The position numbers were made by a program, and so were the translations under genes. From the NCBI GenBank assembly GCA_019638025.1, contig JAHBUO010000011.1, forward strand, positions 1 to 52,273: a DNA stretch of 52,273 nucleotides. Direction: 5' to 3'. Positions 36,588-46,122 of the stretch are shown one piece after another; within the stretch, counting starts at the first letter, position 1, and each line of letters starts with the position of its first letter. A model generated the notes under the pieces. It ran no database searches, was not told the origin of the DNA, and saw only the letters and a list, made by a program, of their open reading frames with translations. Source of the DNA: Ignavibacteriaceae bacterium (lineage in GTDB: Bacteria > Bacteroidota > Ignavibacteria > Ignavibacteriales > Ignavibacteriaceae).

Positions 36588-36667
36588 GATTACCTCTATT
36601 GATTTATATTTATTGTGTTAGAATTACTTAGTTCCCTTAGTAAAAAAACTTAATCTTACCATAAAAT

Positions 36668-36681
36668 TGTAAACGTTTACA
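36668..36681. promoter_or_regulatory. LacI-family operator, TGTAAACGTTTACA
   Basis: This is a perfect 14-bp palindrome with central CG, as bound by LacI/CcpA-type regulators. It sits upstream of the CBM9-like gene at 36587. The same sequence occurs at 51947-51960, and a one-mismatch copy at 47136-47149 precedes the locus's own lacI gene. Confidence 0.8.
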
Positions 36682-36756
36682 TTTTTAAAAATTCTTATTC
36701 AAAACTTCAGAAAAAACTTTAATAGAGTCAAATTAAATCGTAATTGAAAATCACTT

Positions 36757-37566
36757 TTATTCTTTTATACTTCCAGTCATAATACCGGAGATATAATATC
36801 TTTGTAAAAAAAGGAATACAATTAAAACCGGAAGGATAGTAATTACCGAGCCAGCCATCATAAGTTCCGGATCTTTTGTATGCTCAAGCATTAAGTTCGC
36901 AAGTGCAACAGGAAGCGTGTATAATGAGTTATCAGTTAAGGCAATTAATGGCCACATAAAATCATTCCAAGTTCCCATAAATGTGAATAAAGCGAGTGTT
37001 ATAAGAATCGGCATACATAATGGAAGAATTATTCTTCTATAAATTTGAAAATCTGTGGCACCATCTATTTTCGCTGATTCTATTAAACTGTCCGGAATAG
37101 AAATTGCGTATTGTCTAATTAAAAATATTCCGAATATGTTGGCTAATCCGGGTATTATAATTGCAAAATAAGTATTAATTAATCCCATTGATTTAAGCAT
37201 CAAGAATAGCGGAAGCATTGTAACTTGTGCAGGGATAATCATTGAACTGAGTAAAAAATTAAAGAGTTTGTCTTTCATTCTGAACTTAAATTTTGCGAAA
37301 GCATAACCCGCGAGCGAATTAAATAATAGTGATACTACTGTTACCGTGAGCGATAGCAATAAGCTGTTGAAAAAATTAACAGATACATTCAATCTTGAAA
37401 ACAAACTTTCGTATTGGACTAGAGTGAATTCATCGGGAAAAAATCTTGGTGGATACACATTTGCATGACCATCAGCCATGAAGGATGCTGAAATCATCCA
37501 TACAAAAGGACTCAATGTTATAATTGAGGTTATTATCAGAAAAATATGAATAAATATTCTTTTCAT
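36757..37566 (-). CDS. Sugar ABC transporter permease (MalG/LacG type)
   Basis: The 269-residue protein has about six membrane helices. The conserved cytoplasmic loop EAA motif appears as ESAKIDGATDFQIYRRIILPLCMP. The start at 37566 (MKRIFIHIF) forms an ATGA overlap with the MalF stop, so it is preferred over longer frames. It is the last gene of the lacI-GH94-GH2-GH144-ABC operon. No ATPase (MalK/MsiK-type) gene is in the window, so a shared ATPase must be encoded elsewhere. Confidence 0.9.
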   Translation of the reverse strand: MKRIFIHIFLIITSIITLSPFVWMISASFMADGHANVYPPRFFPDEFTLVQYESLFSRLNVSVNFFNSLLLSLTVTVVSLLFNSLAGYAFAKFKFRMKDKLFNFLLSSMIIPAQVTMLPLFLMLKSMGLINTYFAIIIPGLANIFGIFLIRQYAISIPDSLIESAKIDGATDFQIYRRIILPLCMPILITLALFTFMGTWNDFMWPLIALTDNSLYTLPVALANLMLEHTKDPELMMAGSVITILPVLIVFLFLQRYYISGIMTGSIKE

Positions 37567-38459
37567 ATAGTATGATTTTTCTTCAACTTGAACTGAATTA
37601 GTGTCCCGATAAAAATTATGAAAAATAATATGAACGCAATTGATGCAGAGTAACCCATATTCCACCAACGAAATCCTTCTTGATACATATAATGGACAAT
37701 ACTTATTGTGGAGTTCAACGGACCACCTTGAGTCATGATATATGGTTCGGCAAAAAGTTGAAAGAATCCAATCATCGTAATTAGTCCGACAAAAAGAGTT
37801 GTAGGTGCGAGCATCGGTAAAGTTATCGATTTAAATTGCTGAAATGAATTCGCTCCTTCAATTTCAGCTGCTTCGTAAAGATGAGTAGGAATGTTTTGTA
37901 ATCCTGCAAGAAAAATTATCATGTTATAACCAAAATTTTTCCATACAGCCATTAACACTATTGCAGGCATTGCCCAATTAGGATCACCAAGCCAATCAAT
38001 CGGACTAATTCCAATAAGCCCTAACACATAATTGATGATACCAAACTTTGGATGATAAATAAATCTCCATACTATTGCCACTGCTACTAAAGTTGTTACA
38101 ACCGGGATAAAATATGATAACCTAAACAAACTTTTGAGCTTCACAATTTTTGAATTAAGAAGGATTGCTGCTGATAAAGATACTGCAATAGATAGTGGTC
38201 CGGCCATTACCACAAATAGAAAAGTATTCTTAAGCGAGACCCAAAAAAGTTCATCATTAAAAAGTCTTATATAGTTTTTAAAACCAATAAAAGTAATATT
38301 TGAATAATCACCTAACGAGTAGATATCAAAGTCAGTAAAACTAATTATGAAAGCTGCAATTACCGGAATAAAAAAGAATACGAAAATCGAAAGTAATGCA
38401 GGAGATAAGAATAACAACGCGATTCTGCTCTGTTCGCTATTTATATTCATTTTAGTCAT
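37563..38459 (-). CDS. Sugar ABC transporter permease (MalF/LacF type)
   Basis: The 298-residue protein has six membrane helices and the EAA loop EAAEIEGANSFQQFKSITLPMLAPT. The start overlaps the SBP stop by 4 bp (ATGA), and the end overlaps the MalG-type gene in the same way. It forms the heterodimeric channel with that permease for import of a small oligosaccharide. From its neighbours the substrate is probably a sophoro-oligosaccharide or other beta-glucoside; this is inferred. Confidence 0.92.
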   Translation of the reverse strand: MTKMNINSEQSRIALLFLSPALLSIFVFFFIPVIAAFIISFTDFDIYSLGDYSNITFIGFKNYIRLFNDELFWVSLKNTFLFVVMAGPLSIAVSLSAAILLNSKIVKLKSLFRLSYFIPVVTTLVAVAIVWRFIYHPKFGIINYVLGLIGISPIDWLGDPNWAMPAIVLMAVWKNFGYNMIIFLAGLQNIPTHLYEAAEIEGANSFQQFKSITLPMLAPTTLFVGLITMIGFFQLFAEPYIMTQGGPLNSTISIVHYMYQEGFRWWNMGYSASIAFILFFIIFIGTLIQFKLKKNHTI

Positions 38460-39739
38460 GAAGCTATTTTCTTCTGTTTAATTAGTTCTCTTCGCTTTTC
38501 TAAGATGTTATCAACTTCTTTATCGAGCTTTTTCATCGCATCTTCAACTGATAGTACTTTGCGAGAAGTCAGTTCCGCATATTGTTGTATTTTGGAAAAT
38601 GCTATCTGTTCCCACTCAGGTACTTTTGGGGTTGGAACTACATTTTGGAATTGTTCATAAAATGCCCGCATATGCTTGTTATATTTGAACGAAGAATCTT
38701 CCCATACTTGCTTTAGTGCAGGAAGGTCAGAAGAAATAGAATAAAACTCTCTTTGTACCTTGCTATCTGAAAGGTACTCGATAAATTTCCATGCTTCAGC
38801 TTTTTGATTACAGTTTTTAGAAATTACTAAACTTGCTCCTCCGGCTAAAGAGACTCCCGGATAGTTGCCATCTTTTGAAGGCATTGGGGCAGTCATCCAC
38901 TTTTCACTATACTCATCAATCATCCATTTAGTGAATTCCTTTATATTCCATGGACCGGAAATGTACATTACGATATATTCATCTCTGAAAGCTTGATAAA
39001 TATTAGTTACTTGCGAAATGCCAAGCGGAGTTAAATTATGTTCATAAAAACTCATAGCAAATTTGAATGCTTCAACAAATTCTTTCTGTGCGAAGTTTCC
39101 GTATGAATCATTCTCCCTTAAAATTGTTGCTTTATTTTCGAGAGCAAAAATGACATAAGGAGCAAATTCGTTCACGGGGAGATAGATTGGATATTTCTCA
39201 ACAGCACCAAATAAATTTTTAATTTTTAACGAAGCATCAAATAATTCTTTCCATGTTTTGGGTGGTGAGTCATATCCCACTTTACTAAGAATATCTGCTC
39301 TGTAAAAAAGAAGACGAGTGTCGATATACCATGGAATCCCGTAAACTTTTCCGTTGATTCTATTAGTCTCCCAGATGCCTTTGAAATAATTTTCTTCATT
39401 AACATTTTTTGATTTCATTATTAAATTATCAAGAGATTCAATTGCTCCAATTACCGAAAACTGTGGGATCCAAGTGTTTCCCAGTTGAAATACGTCGGGA
39501 AGGTTATTGCTTGCAAACGCTGTTATGAGTTTTTCTTGGGCGGCTGTCCATGGAATCATTTGAACTTTTACCTTCAATCCGGGATTCAATTTTTCGAACT
39601 CCGGAATAAGTTTTTGAACATATTCCCCTTCTGCCCCCATCGCCCAAAAATTTATGGTTCTAATTTCATTGGAATTATTTTTGCATCCACTTAGAAAGAT
39701 GAGAGTGATAATAACTGCTATACTTAAAGATTTATTCAT
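38456..39739 (-). CDS. Sugar ABC transporter solute-binding lipoprotein (family 1)
   Basis: The 427-residue protein has a lipoprotein signal ending in LSGC (Cys19). The mature part has the cluster-B SBP layout: INFWAMGAEGEYVQKLIPEFEK at the start, then LPDVFQLGNTW and SGPWNIKEF. It would capture oligosaccharides in the periplasm for the two permeases. It follows the T9SS-type GH144 gene by only 4 bp, tying hydrolase and importer together. Confidence 0.93.
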   Translation of the reverse strand: MNKSLSIAVIITLIFLSGCKNNSNEIRTINFWAMGAEGEYVQKLIPEFEKLNPGLKVKVQMIPWTAAQEKLITAFASNNLPDVFQLGNTWIPQFSVIGAIESLDNLIMKSKNVNEENYFKGIWETNRINGKVYGIPWYIDTRLLFYRADILSKVGYDSPPKTWKELFDASLKIKNLFGAVEKYPIYLPVNEFAPYVIFALENKATILRENDSYGNFAQKEFVEAFKFAMSFYEHNLTPLGISQVTNIYQAFRDEYIVMYISGPWNIKEFTKWMIDEYSEKWMTAPMPSKDGNYPGVSLAGGASLVISKNCNQKAEAWKFIEYLSDSKVQREFYSISSDLPALKQVWEDSSFKYNKHMRAFYEQFQNVVPTPKVPEWEQIAFSKIQQYAELTSRKVLSVEDAMKKLDKEVDNILEKRRELIKQKKIAS

Positions 39740-39743
39740 TATC

Positions 39744-41624
39744 TCACTTTTGTAAAACCATTTTTCCGAACAAACTTTTTTGCGAGGTTTTTATTTGATA
39801 AATATAAATCCCTGATGGGACATTATTATTTGCATTATCAAGCCCCCTCCATTCTATAGAGTGCTCTCCTTTAGATAAATATTCAGAAGATAAATCTTTT
39901 ACTTTTTTCCCTAAAACATCATATATAACAACCTCAACTTCATCAGGAGAGTCTAAGGCAAAAACTATTTTTGTTGATGGATTAAATGGATTGGGATAAT
40001 TCCCCTTAAGTGAAAAATCTATTGCGATTTCATTCTGCTCCTTAATGTCAACAGTGGAATCATAAACAAAACCAACTCTACTCAACATGCTATCAATCTC
40101 AGGGTTAGACATAAACAAGTTCCATAATAATTGTGTTCTATGATTTTCAATCATTATTATTATTGGTCCTTGATCAATTGCAAGATAACTTGACGCGAAC
40201 CAATTCTCCTTCGGATTTAGAGCATCCTTAAATCCATATTCACCCCAAATACTACTTCCATAAGTACGATACAGGTTTTTTAACACCCTCATTGAAAGTT
40301 CAGGAGTATAAGGAAAAGAGGATAAAGCTGCCGAAGGTGTGATTGTTCCATTATCATTAAATGGTTCATGTACCCTATATCCAAATGGATCATCTGAGGC
40401 AGTTAGCCCCCACAATGAATCACTATACCCAGAATGCCCACGAGGATTAGCAATACAATAAGCTCTGTTTATTAATGTATGATGCTTATTATTATTAAAA
40501 TAGTTTGTATATGCATCTTTTTTATTTCGTGGATCAAATCCCAAGTATGAATAATGAGCAAAAAATAGTGGCCCACCATTATCCCATCCTACATACAAAG
40601 GGATTCCATAAAAGTATTTTCCATTGAGATAGTATGGACTACTCGCCCATCCTTGGGAATAAATAGTTTCCGGTACTTGATGTGTTGGCGAAGCTAACGC
40701 AAGTAAATAAGCGATATGTGTCTCATTTGGTCCTCGTATTATCATATTCATCTGCCAACCAAAATTTGGTGACCAGTGCCAATAAAGAAAACTTCCTGAT
40801 GGATAGCGTCTATACCAATTCCATTCTACTTCATGCCAAAGAGTGGTTATGATATCTCTAATTGCAATTTCATCAGGGGTATCAAGATTAAAAAATTGCC
40901 GAACCGTTAAAAGTCCCTGAATCATAAAAGAAGTTTCAACAAGATCTCCCCCATTATCATATTGACTAAACGGAATTACCTGCCCGGTTTCTCCGTGTAA
41001 CCAATGTGACCAAACACCATGGAAGCGTTCTGCTTTATTTTTTAAGAAATTTACAATCTTTAAAACCCTCTCTACACCCTCTTGTCGGGTTATAAATCCC
41101 CTTTCTATACCGATTGGAATTGTCATAATACCAAATCCTGAACCACCAATGGTAACGGTGTTGTCAGAATTTAATCTTTCTCGAGAAAGTCCGGAAGTCG
41201 GATGTGCATAATCCCAAAAATATCTAAATGTGGCGCGTTGAACCATATCCAGAAATTCCTCATCGGTCATCGTGTGAGTTACAACAATAATACTATCGCT
41301 CAAATCTGATTCAACACCTGAACTATTTACACAACTAACACGATATGTGTATGTTAACCCTGTAACACCCGGGAAAGCTGAATAATAGTTTTTCTCTTTT
41401 GGAACTGTGACAGGGAAAACAAATTGTCCATTATACTTTCTATAAACTTTATAAGAGACGATTGAGGGGTCTGTACTTTTATCCCAAATTATATCGAAAT
41501 GCTTTTCATATCCATAACCTCTAACATTTTGCGGAGGCATTGGGGAATTCTCCGTCTGGGCATAAGTCTGAATGTTCATACAGACGAAAATTAATATTGA
41601 GATGGGGACTAAATACAAATTCAT
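39744..41624 (-). CDS. GH144-type beta-1,2-glucanase with FN3 domain and T9SS tail
   Basis: The 626-residue protein has a signal peptide (about 1-22) and a fibronectin III domain (about 25-115; VRGYGYEKHFDIIWDKSTDP). The PF10091/GH144 catalytic domain (about 120-535) has FRYFWDYAHPTSGLSRERLN and AIDQGPIIIMIENHRTQLLW. The T9SS sorting domain (NYPNPFNPSTK, about 545-626) ends it. It should be surface-attached or released and would make the first cuts in polymer. GAGGG precedes the ATG. It lies between the GH2 gene (12 bp) and the SBP gene (4 bp). Substrate assignment to beta-1,2-glucan rests on family knowledge. Confidence 0.88.
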   Translation of the reverse strand: MNLYLVPISILIFVCMNIQTYAQTENSPMPPQNVRGYGYEKHFDIIWDKSTDPSIVSYKVYRKYNGQFVFPVTVPKEKNYYSAFPGVTGLTYTYRVSCVNSSGVESDLSDSIIVVTHTMTDEEFLDMVQRATFRYFWDYAHPTSGLSRERLNSDNTVTIGGSGFGIMTIPIGIERGFITRQEGVERVLKIVNFLKNKAERFHGVWSHWLHGETGQVIPFSQYDNGGDLVETSFMIQGLLTVRQFFNLDTPDEIAIRDIITTLWHEVEWNWYRRYPSGSFLYWHWSPNFGWQMNMIIRGPNETHIAYLLALASPTHQVPETIYSQGWASSPYYLNGKYFYGIPLYVGWDNGGPLFFAHYSYLGFDPRNKKDAYTNYFNNNKHHTLINRAYCIANPRGHSGYSDSLWGLTASDDPFGYRVHEPFNDNGTITPSAALSSFPYTPELSMRVLKNLYRTYGSSIWGEYGFKDALNPKENWFASSYLAIDQGPIIIMIENHRTQLLWNLFMSNPEIDSMLSRVGFVYDSTVDIKEQNEIAIDFSLKGNYPNPFNPSTKIVFALDSPDEVEVVIYDVLGKKVKDLSSEYLSKGEHSIEWRGLDNANNNVPSGIYIYQIKTSQKSLFGKMVLQK

Positions 41625-41636
41625 AATACCCTCATT

Positions 41637-43718
41637 TTACTTACGCACCATTGATATTTTAAAATCATTAGTCGAAAGAACATCACCATTCGCCGTCTTA
41701 AGTTGTACATTAATTATATTATTTCCATAAGACATTTTTTTTGGAAGGGGGATTTTGTTCTCTTGCCAATTTAGATGGAGAACGGAGTTACTCTCAATCC
41801 TGTTTAACTTTTGAACAGAGAACGATGCTCCATCATGTGAAAAGTCTAAAATAGTGTTGTAAAAAGTTTGATGAAAATCATTAATAACCCAGATATCCAC
41901 ACTTAACTCTTGTTCGATGAAGTATCTTTCTTTCATCAGCTTTACTGAAACATACAATGGTTGAAAAGCTTTTTTAAGCGAATAGAATCCGGATTTCTTC
42001 TTCCCATAGAAATCAATCACAGACCACGATATTGATTCCCAGCAATCGATGAACATAAATTGAAAGATTCCCGTAATCCCATCATTTTTTTTTCGTCTAT
42101 AAAAATCTATTGCTGTTTTTAAAAGCTTAGATTGATATTCCTGCGAGTTTGCAATAAACTCTGATATTGAATTCCCTCTATTTATACATGCTATGTTAAA
42201 AGTCTGCTCAAATTGAAAATTATGATACTCCCATTCTTTGAAATCATATTTTTCAATAGCCCTTCGAGAAAGAATTTTTCTTAGTGAAGACAATTGTGGC
42301 AATGCTTGAGCTCCGAATTCAGTTACCAAAGGACCCATAGGTGTTGAAGCAAAATGCTCCATATTTCCCCAGTACCACCCATCATAAGGATGTTCTTCAT
42401 AATTTGATGCAATACGAATTATTCGGCTTTGATCCTCTTGCAAAATAGCATCGAACAAAAATGAATCGAGAGTTTTAATTTGTTCACCCGGTTCATTGTG
42501 GCAACACCAAAAAGCAATAGATGGATGATTGTAATACTGATTTACCATATCTTTAATTTGCGAAACAGCATTAACAACAAAATCTTCCGAAGTATCGTAA
42601 GTCCACTGAAGTGCAAAATCCTGCCAAACTAAAATCCCGGCTTTATCAAACGCTGAGTAAAGTTCTTTTCGATTGATGTGTGCATGCACTCTAACAATAT
42701 TAATATTTGCTTCTCTAAGACTGTCAATTAAGGCAACGATTTTTTTTTCATCAAATGAGCTTAACATTTGCGTGGGGATTATGTTTGTACCGCGAAGAAA
42801 TAATTCTTTATTATTGATAACGAATCGATTCCCATCTTTTAAAGTCACATCCCTTATACCAAACTCACTTTGCACTTTATAGGAATATTCAGAGGTAATT
42901 TCGATATTGTACAGATTAGGTTTGCCTAAATCCCAAGTGTCCCAAAGTTTAGGGTTCTTAATCTTCAATGAAATTATAGTAGTATTATTCTGTTGGGAAA
43001 TATTCTCATTGAAGCTATGCCGAAAAATCTTTTTTCCGTTATAGGTGACATTCAAGTTGAGCAACACATTTTGAGGAATAGAAAAGTTATTAATATTTTT
43101 TAGTTCAATCAGTATAGAAGCTGAGTTTATGTCGGTATGAATTTTTGTTTTAATCTTTATACCTTTAAAATAAATTCTTTTTCCGCTCAATATCTCAATC
43201 GAATTCCAAATACCGCCGGTGTTTTGGTCTTGCCCATGCTCCATTGACCATCCACCAGGTCTGCAATCATGATGATTAAAAATCCCTTTAATCAATTTCT
43301 TTTTGTAAGGCCAAACTTCATTGGGAATTTCTTTTGGAGAGGTTACTCTTACTACAATCTCATTATTCTTTAGCTTTAAGCTTGAATTGTTTAAAATAAA
43401 TTCAAAAGTTTGAAAATATCCTTCATGATGTCCCAGATATTCGTCATTAATCCAAACATCGGCAAAATAATCAACTCCATATAATTTTAGGACATTAATA
43501 CTACCGGTATCTAAATCAGTAAAATCAAATTTTTTATAAAACCAAACCGAACCGTTTAAATTATGCAACCCCGCCAATTCCCAGTTAATCGGGAGCCTCA
43601 TTTTTTTTGCCCGCCCCGTTTTTAGATGAGAGATGGTTTTATAATCTATCTCTGAGGTACTATCTTCAAAATAATTCCATACTCCATTTAAAGATTGGAT
43701 TAGCTCTTGATTAATCAT
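41637..43718 (-). CDS. Cytoplasmic GH2-family beta-glycosidase
   Basis: The 693-residue protein has no signal peptide. It has an N-terminal sugar-binding sandwich (about 40-180), an immunoglobulin-like domain (about 185-290) and a TIM barrel with LRGTNIIPTQM near 308. Candidate acid/base is E409 in CCHNEPGE and candidate nucleophile E467 in VTEFGAQ. The C-terminal sandwich is short. The layout resembles beta-mannosidase or glucosaminidase-type GH2 enzymes, yet the context argues for a beta-glucosidase acting on imported gluco-oligosaccharides. It abuts the GH94 gene with no gap. The specificity is unproven. Confidence 0.82.
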   Translation of the reverse strand: MINQELIQSLNGVWNYFEDSTSEIDYKTISHLKTGRAKKMRLPINWELAGLHNLNGSVWFYKKFDFTDLDTGSINVLKLYGVDYFADVWINDEYLGHHEGYFQTFEFILNNSSLKLKNNEIVVRVTSPKEIPNEVWPYKKKLIKGIFNHHDCRPGGWSMEHGQDQNTGGIWNSIEILSGKRIYFKGIKIKTKIHTDINSASILIELKNINNFSIPQNVLLNLNVTYNGKKIFRHSFNENISQQNNTTIISLKIKNPKLWDTWDLGKPNLYNIEITSEYSYKVQSEFGIRDVTLKDGNRFVINNKELFLRGTNIIPTQMLSSFDEKKIVALIDSLREANINIVRVHAHINRKELYSAFDKAGILVWQDFALQWTYDTSEDFVVNAVSQIKDMVNQYYNHPSIAFWCCHNEPGEQIKTLDSFLFDAILQEDQSRIIRIASNYEEHPYDGWYWGNMEHFASTPMGPLVTEFGAQALPQLSSLRKILSRRAIEKYDFKEWEYHNFQFEQTFNIACINRGNSISEFIANSQEYQSKLLKTAIDFYRRKKNDGITGIFQFMFIDCWESISWSVIDFYGKKKSGFYSLKKAFQPLYVSVKLMKERYFIEQELSVDIWVINDFHQTFYNTILDFSHDGASFSVQKLNRIESNSVLHLNWQENKIPLPKKMSYGNNIINVQLKTANGDVLSTNDFKISMVRK

Positions 43719-46097
43719 TTATCCTAATTCCACATCAACTGTAACTGAATTTTTATCCTTACAAAGAATAACATTTCCGAAATGCTCCTGACCATCAATT
43801 TTTATTGATTTTATTCCTTTACCTGAACGATGAGGATTCTTCACAATAATTCTATATTCAGTCCCCCTAAACATTCTTTTAACAGAAAAAGAATCCCATT
43901 CTTCAGGAATGCAAGGGTCGATAACAAGTCCATCCACAGAAGCTCTGATTCCAAGAATCCAGTCAACAACAACTTTTACAAACCATGAAGCTGACCCAGT
44001 GTACCATGTCCAACCTCCCATTCCGTAATTCGGAGAATCAATACCATCAATATTCCCGGGTGTTACGAAAGGTTCCGCTACATACTCATCCGGATTCATA
44101 CCGTTTAGTATCGGGTTCAACCTTTTATATGATTCATAGGTATTTAGATTATCTTTCAACAAAGCGAAAGCCCAAACAGACCATGTTGCTGCATGCGTAT
44201 AAACTCCTCCGTTTTCTCTTCTGCCCGGAGCATAACGAGAGAGATAACCAATGTATTTATCAGGCTTCGAATAAGCAGGAACAAGAAGTAACGTTCCATT
44301 TTTCTTTAGTAGATTCTCAGCTACAGCTTGCATAGCTTTTTTTTGCTTATCTTTATCTGCGATGTCACTAATAACAGACCAAATTTGTGGATTTAGAAAA
44401 ATTTTGCCTTCTTCATTTATGTGACTTCCTATTTTCTCCCCATTATCTTTTGTAGCTCGATAAAACCACTCTCCGTCCCACGCATATTTGTCAAAATTCT
44501 CTTTCAATTGATTTGACTTTTCTTTGTAGTAGTCAGCTTCATCAGTTTTATTAAGGTGTATGAGCAAGTGCTCAAATCTTTTAAGATTAAGATATAAAAA
44601 TTCGGTTAACCAAATAGATTCGCCTTTCATTTCTAGTCCGACAGCACTCAAACCATCGTTCCAATCTCCTGCACCAATTAAAGCTAACCCGCGCGGACTA
44701 AGTCTTGTTAATACTTTATCAATCGCTCTTTTCATATGATCAAATAAAGTTGAAACTACATTACTGTTATAAAAAGGTTCTTCAAAATTTAGAATTTCAT
44801 AATTCGCAGTTTCATCAATGTAATGAAAAATTAAAAATGGAAGCCAGAGAAGATCATCTGTCATGTTGGTTGGCAGGCCGGTTTCTGTAATCGGGTGCCA
44901 CCAATGCAAAACTTGTCCATCCTCAAACTGATGGCGCGCATGTAATCGAATTTGATTTTCGGTTGACTTTGGTTCAATCGGTAAAAAGACGAGACTATCT
45001 TGCAGTTGATCTCTGAACCCAAAAGCACCGCTTTGCTGATAGTAGGCAGTTCTTCCCCACAATCGACACGCAATCGCTTGATAACGAAACCATTTGTTTA
45101 CTGAAAGATTCATCGCTTCATCCGGAGTTTTTATTTCGAGGGTACTAAGAAGATTTTCCCACTTCTGTTTTACTTCAGAGAGAGCATCACGAATTTGTTC
45201 CGGAGTTAAATACTTCGATATAATCGGTTTAATATCTTCTATTTTTCTTTCTAGCCCAAGATAAAAAGCAGCATTTTTTTTCTCATTTTTTTGAATGACC
45301 ATATTAATCATTAACGAGGCAATTGAATCATTCCACTTCCCGACTGTATTTGTCAGTCTTGATTCATTAACAGCTTTCGGATTTTGTAAACTTCCATAAT
45401 TACCAATGAAGGATTCTTTATCACCTTCGTAACCGGCTAATTTCTGGTTTGTTGCAAAATATCCATTGAATTCATATTCGATATTCCAATGACCTCTATC
45501 TCCTAACGGAATTTCCCACAAACGCTTAGTTGCAGTAATTCCGTTAATTTCATCATTAAAAAAAGTTTCTATAAATGTTTTGTGAAATTCTCTGTGGTGA
45601 TCTGCCGATGAGCCCAAAACCCATTCAAAGTATGTAAAAATTGATAAATCAACTTCTTCTTTTGATTTATTTTCTATTTCTAAATTCCATATTTCCAAAC
45701 TATGCTCGTTCGGGACAAACATTGTCATGGTTACTTCAACTTCTTTGTAAGTCGATTTAAAAATTGTGTAACCGAAGCCAAATCGACACTCATAACTATC
45801 TAGCTCGGTTTTGACCGGCATCCACGCAGGGTTCCAGATTTCTCCGGTTTTATTATTCTTTAGATAAATGAATTTTCCCCAATTATCTTGAATCAAATCC
45901 TGATGCCATCGTGTAATTCGATTGAACTCAGAGTGAGTTTCCCAGCTAAAGCCACCTCCGGTTTGTGAAACAACTAATCCATATTTACCATTTGTTAATA
46001 TATTCACCCAAGGCTTCGGGGTTCTTGGTGTTTTAATTATATATTCGCTGCCATCAGCTGAAAAGCAGCCATATTTAGTTTCAAATAAACCCATCAT
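43719..46097 (-). CDS. GH94 glycoside phosphorylase
   Basis: The 792-residue cytoplasmic protein has the GH94 layout: an N-terminal sandwich (about 1-270) and an (alpha/alpha)6 barrel. Signature blocks are QQSGAFGFRDQLQD (355-368), GDWNDG with the catalytic acid (477-482), and RRENGGVYTHAATW. GH94 enzymes cleave beta-glucosides with phosphate, releasing a sugar 1-phosphate and saving ATP. The length fits cellobiose, chitobiose or laminaribiose phosphorylases better than the roughly 1100-residue 1,2-beta-oligoglucan phosphorylase. Since GH144 genes flank it, sophorose or a short beta-1,2-oligomer is still a plausible substrate. It follows lacI by 25 bp. Confidence 0.9.
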   Translation of the reverse strand: MMGLFETKYGCFSADGSEYIIKTPRTPKPWVNILTNGKYGLVVSQTGGGFSWETHSEFNRITRWHQDLIQDNWGKFIYLKNNKTGEIWNPAWMPVKTELDSYECRFGFGYTIFKSTYKEVEVTMTMFVPNEHSLEIWNLEIENKSKEEVDLSIFTYFEWVLGSSADHHREFHKTFIETFFNDEINGITATKRLWEIPLGDRGHWNIEYEFNGYFATNQKLAGYEGDKESFIGNYGSLQNPKAVNESRLTNTVGKWNDSIASLMINMVIQKNEKKNAAFYLGLERKIEDIKPIISKYLTPEQIRDALSEVKQKWENLLSTLEIKTPDEAMNLSVNKWFRYQAIACRLWGRTAYYQQSGAFGFRDQLQDSLVFLPIEPKSTENQIRLHARHQFEDGQVLHWWHPITETGLPTNMTDDLLWLPFLIFHYIDETANYEILNFEEPFYNSNVVSTLFDHMKRAIDKVLTRLSPRGLALIGAGDWNDGLSAVGLEMKGESIWLTEFLYLNLKRFEHLLIHLNKTDEADYYKEKSNQLKENFDKYAWDGEWFYRATKDNGEKIGSHINEEGKIFLNPQIWSVISDIADKDKQKKAMQAVAENLLKKNGTLLLVPAYSKPDKYIGYLSRYAPGRRENGGVYTHAATWSVWAFALLKDNLNTYESYKRLNPILNGMNPDEYVAEPFVTPGNIDGIDSPNYGMGGWTWYTGSASWFVKVVVDWILGIRASVDGLVIDPCIPEEWDSFSVKRMFRGTEYRIIVKNPHRSGKGIKSIKIDGQEHFGNVILCKDKNSVTVDVELG

Positions 46098-46122
46098 CTA
46101 AATCCTTATTTTATAATAATGC

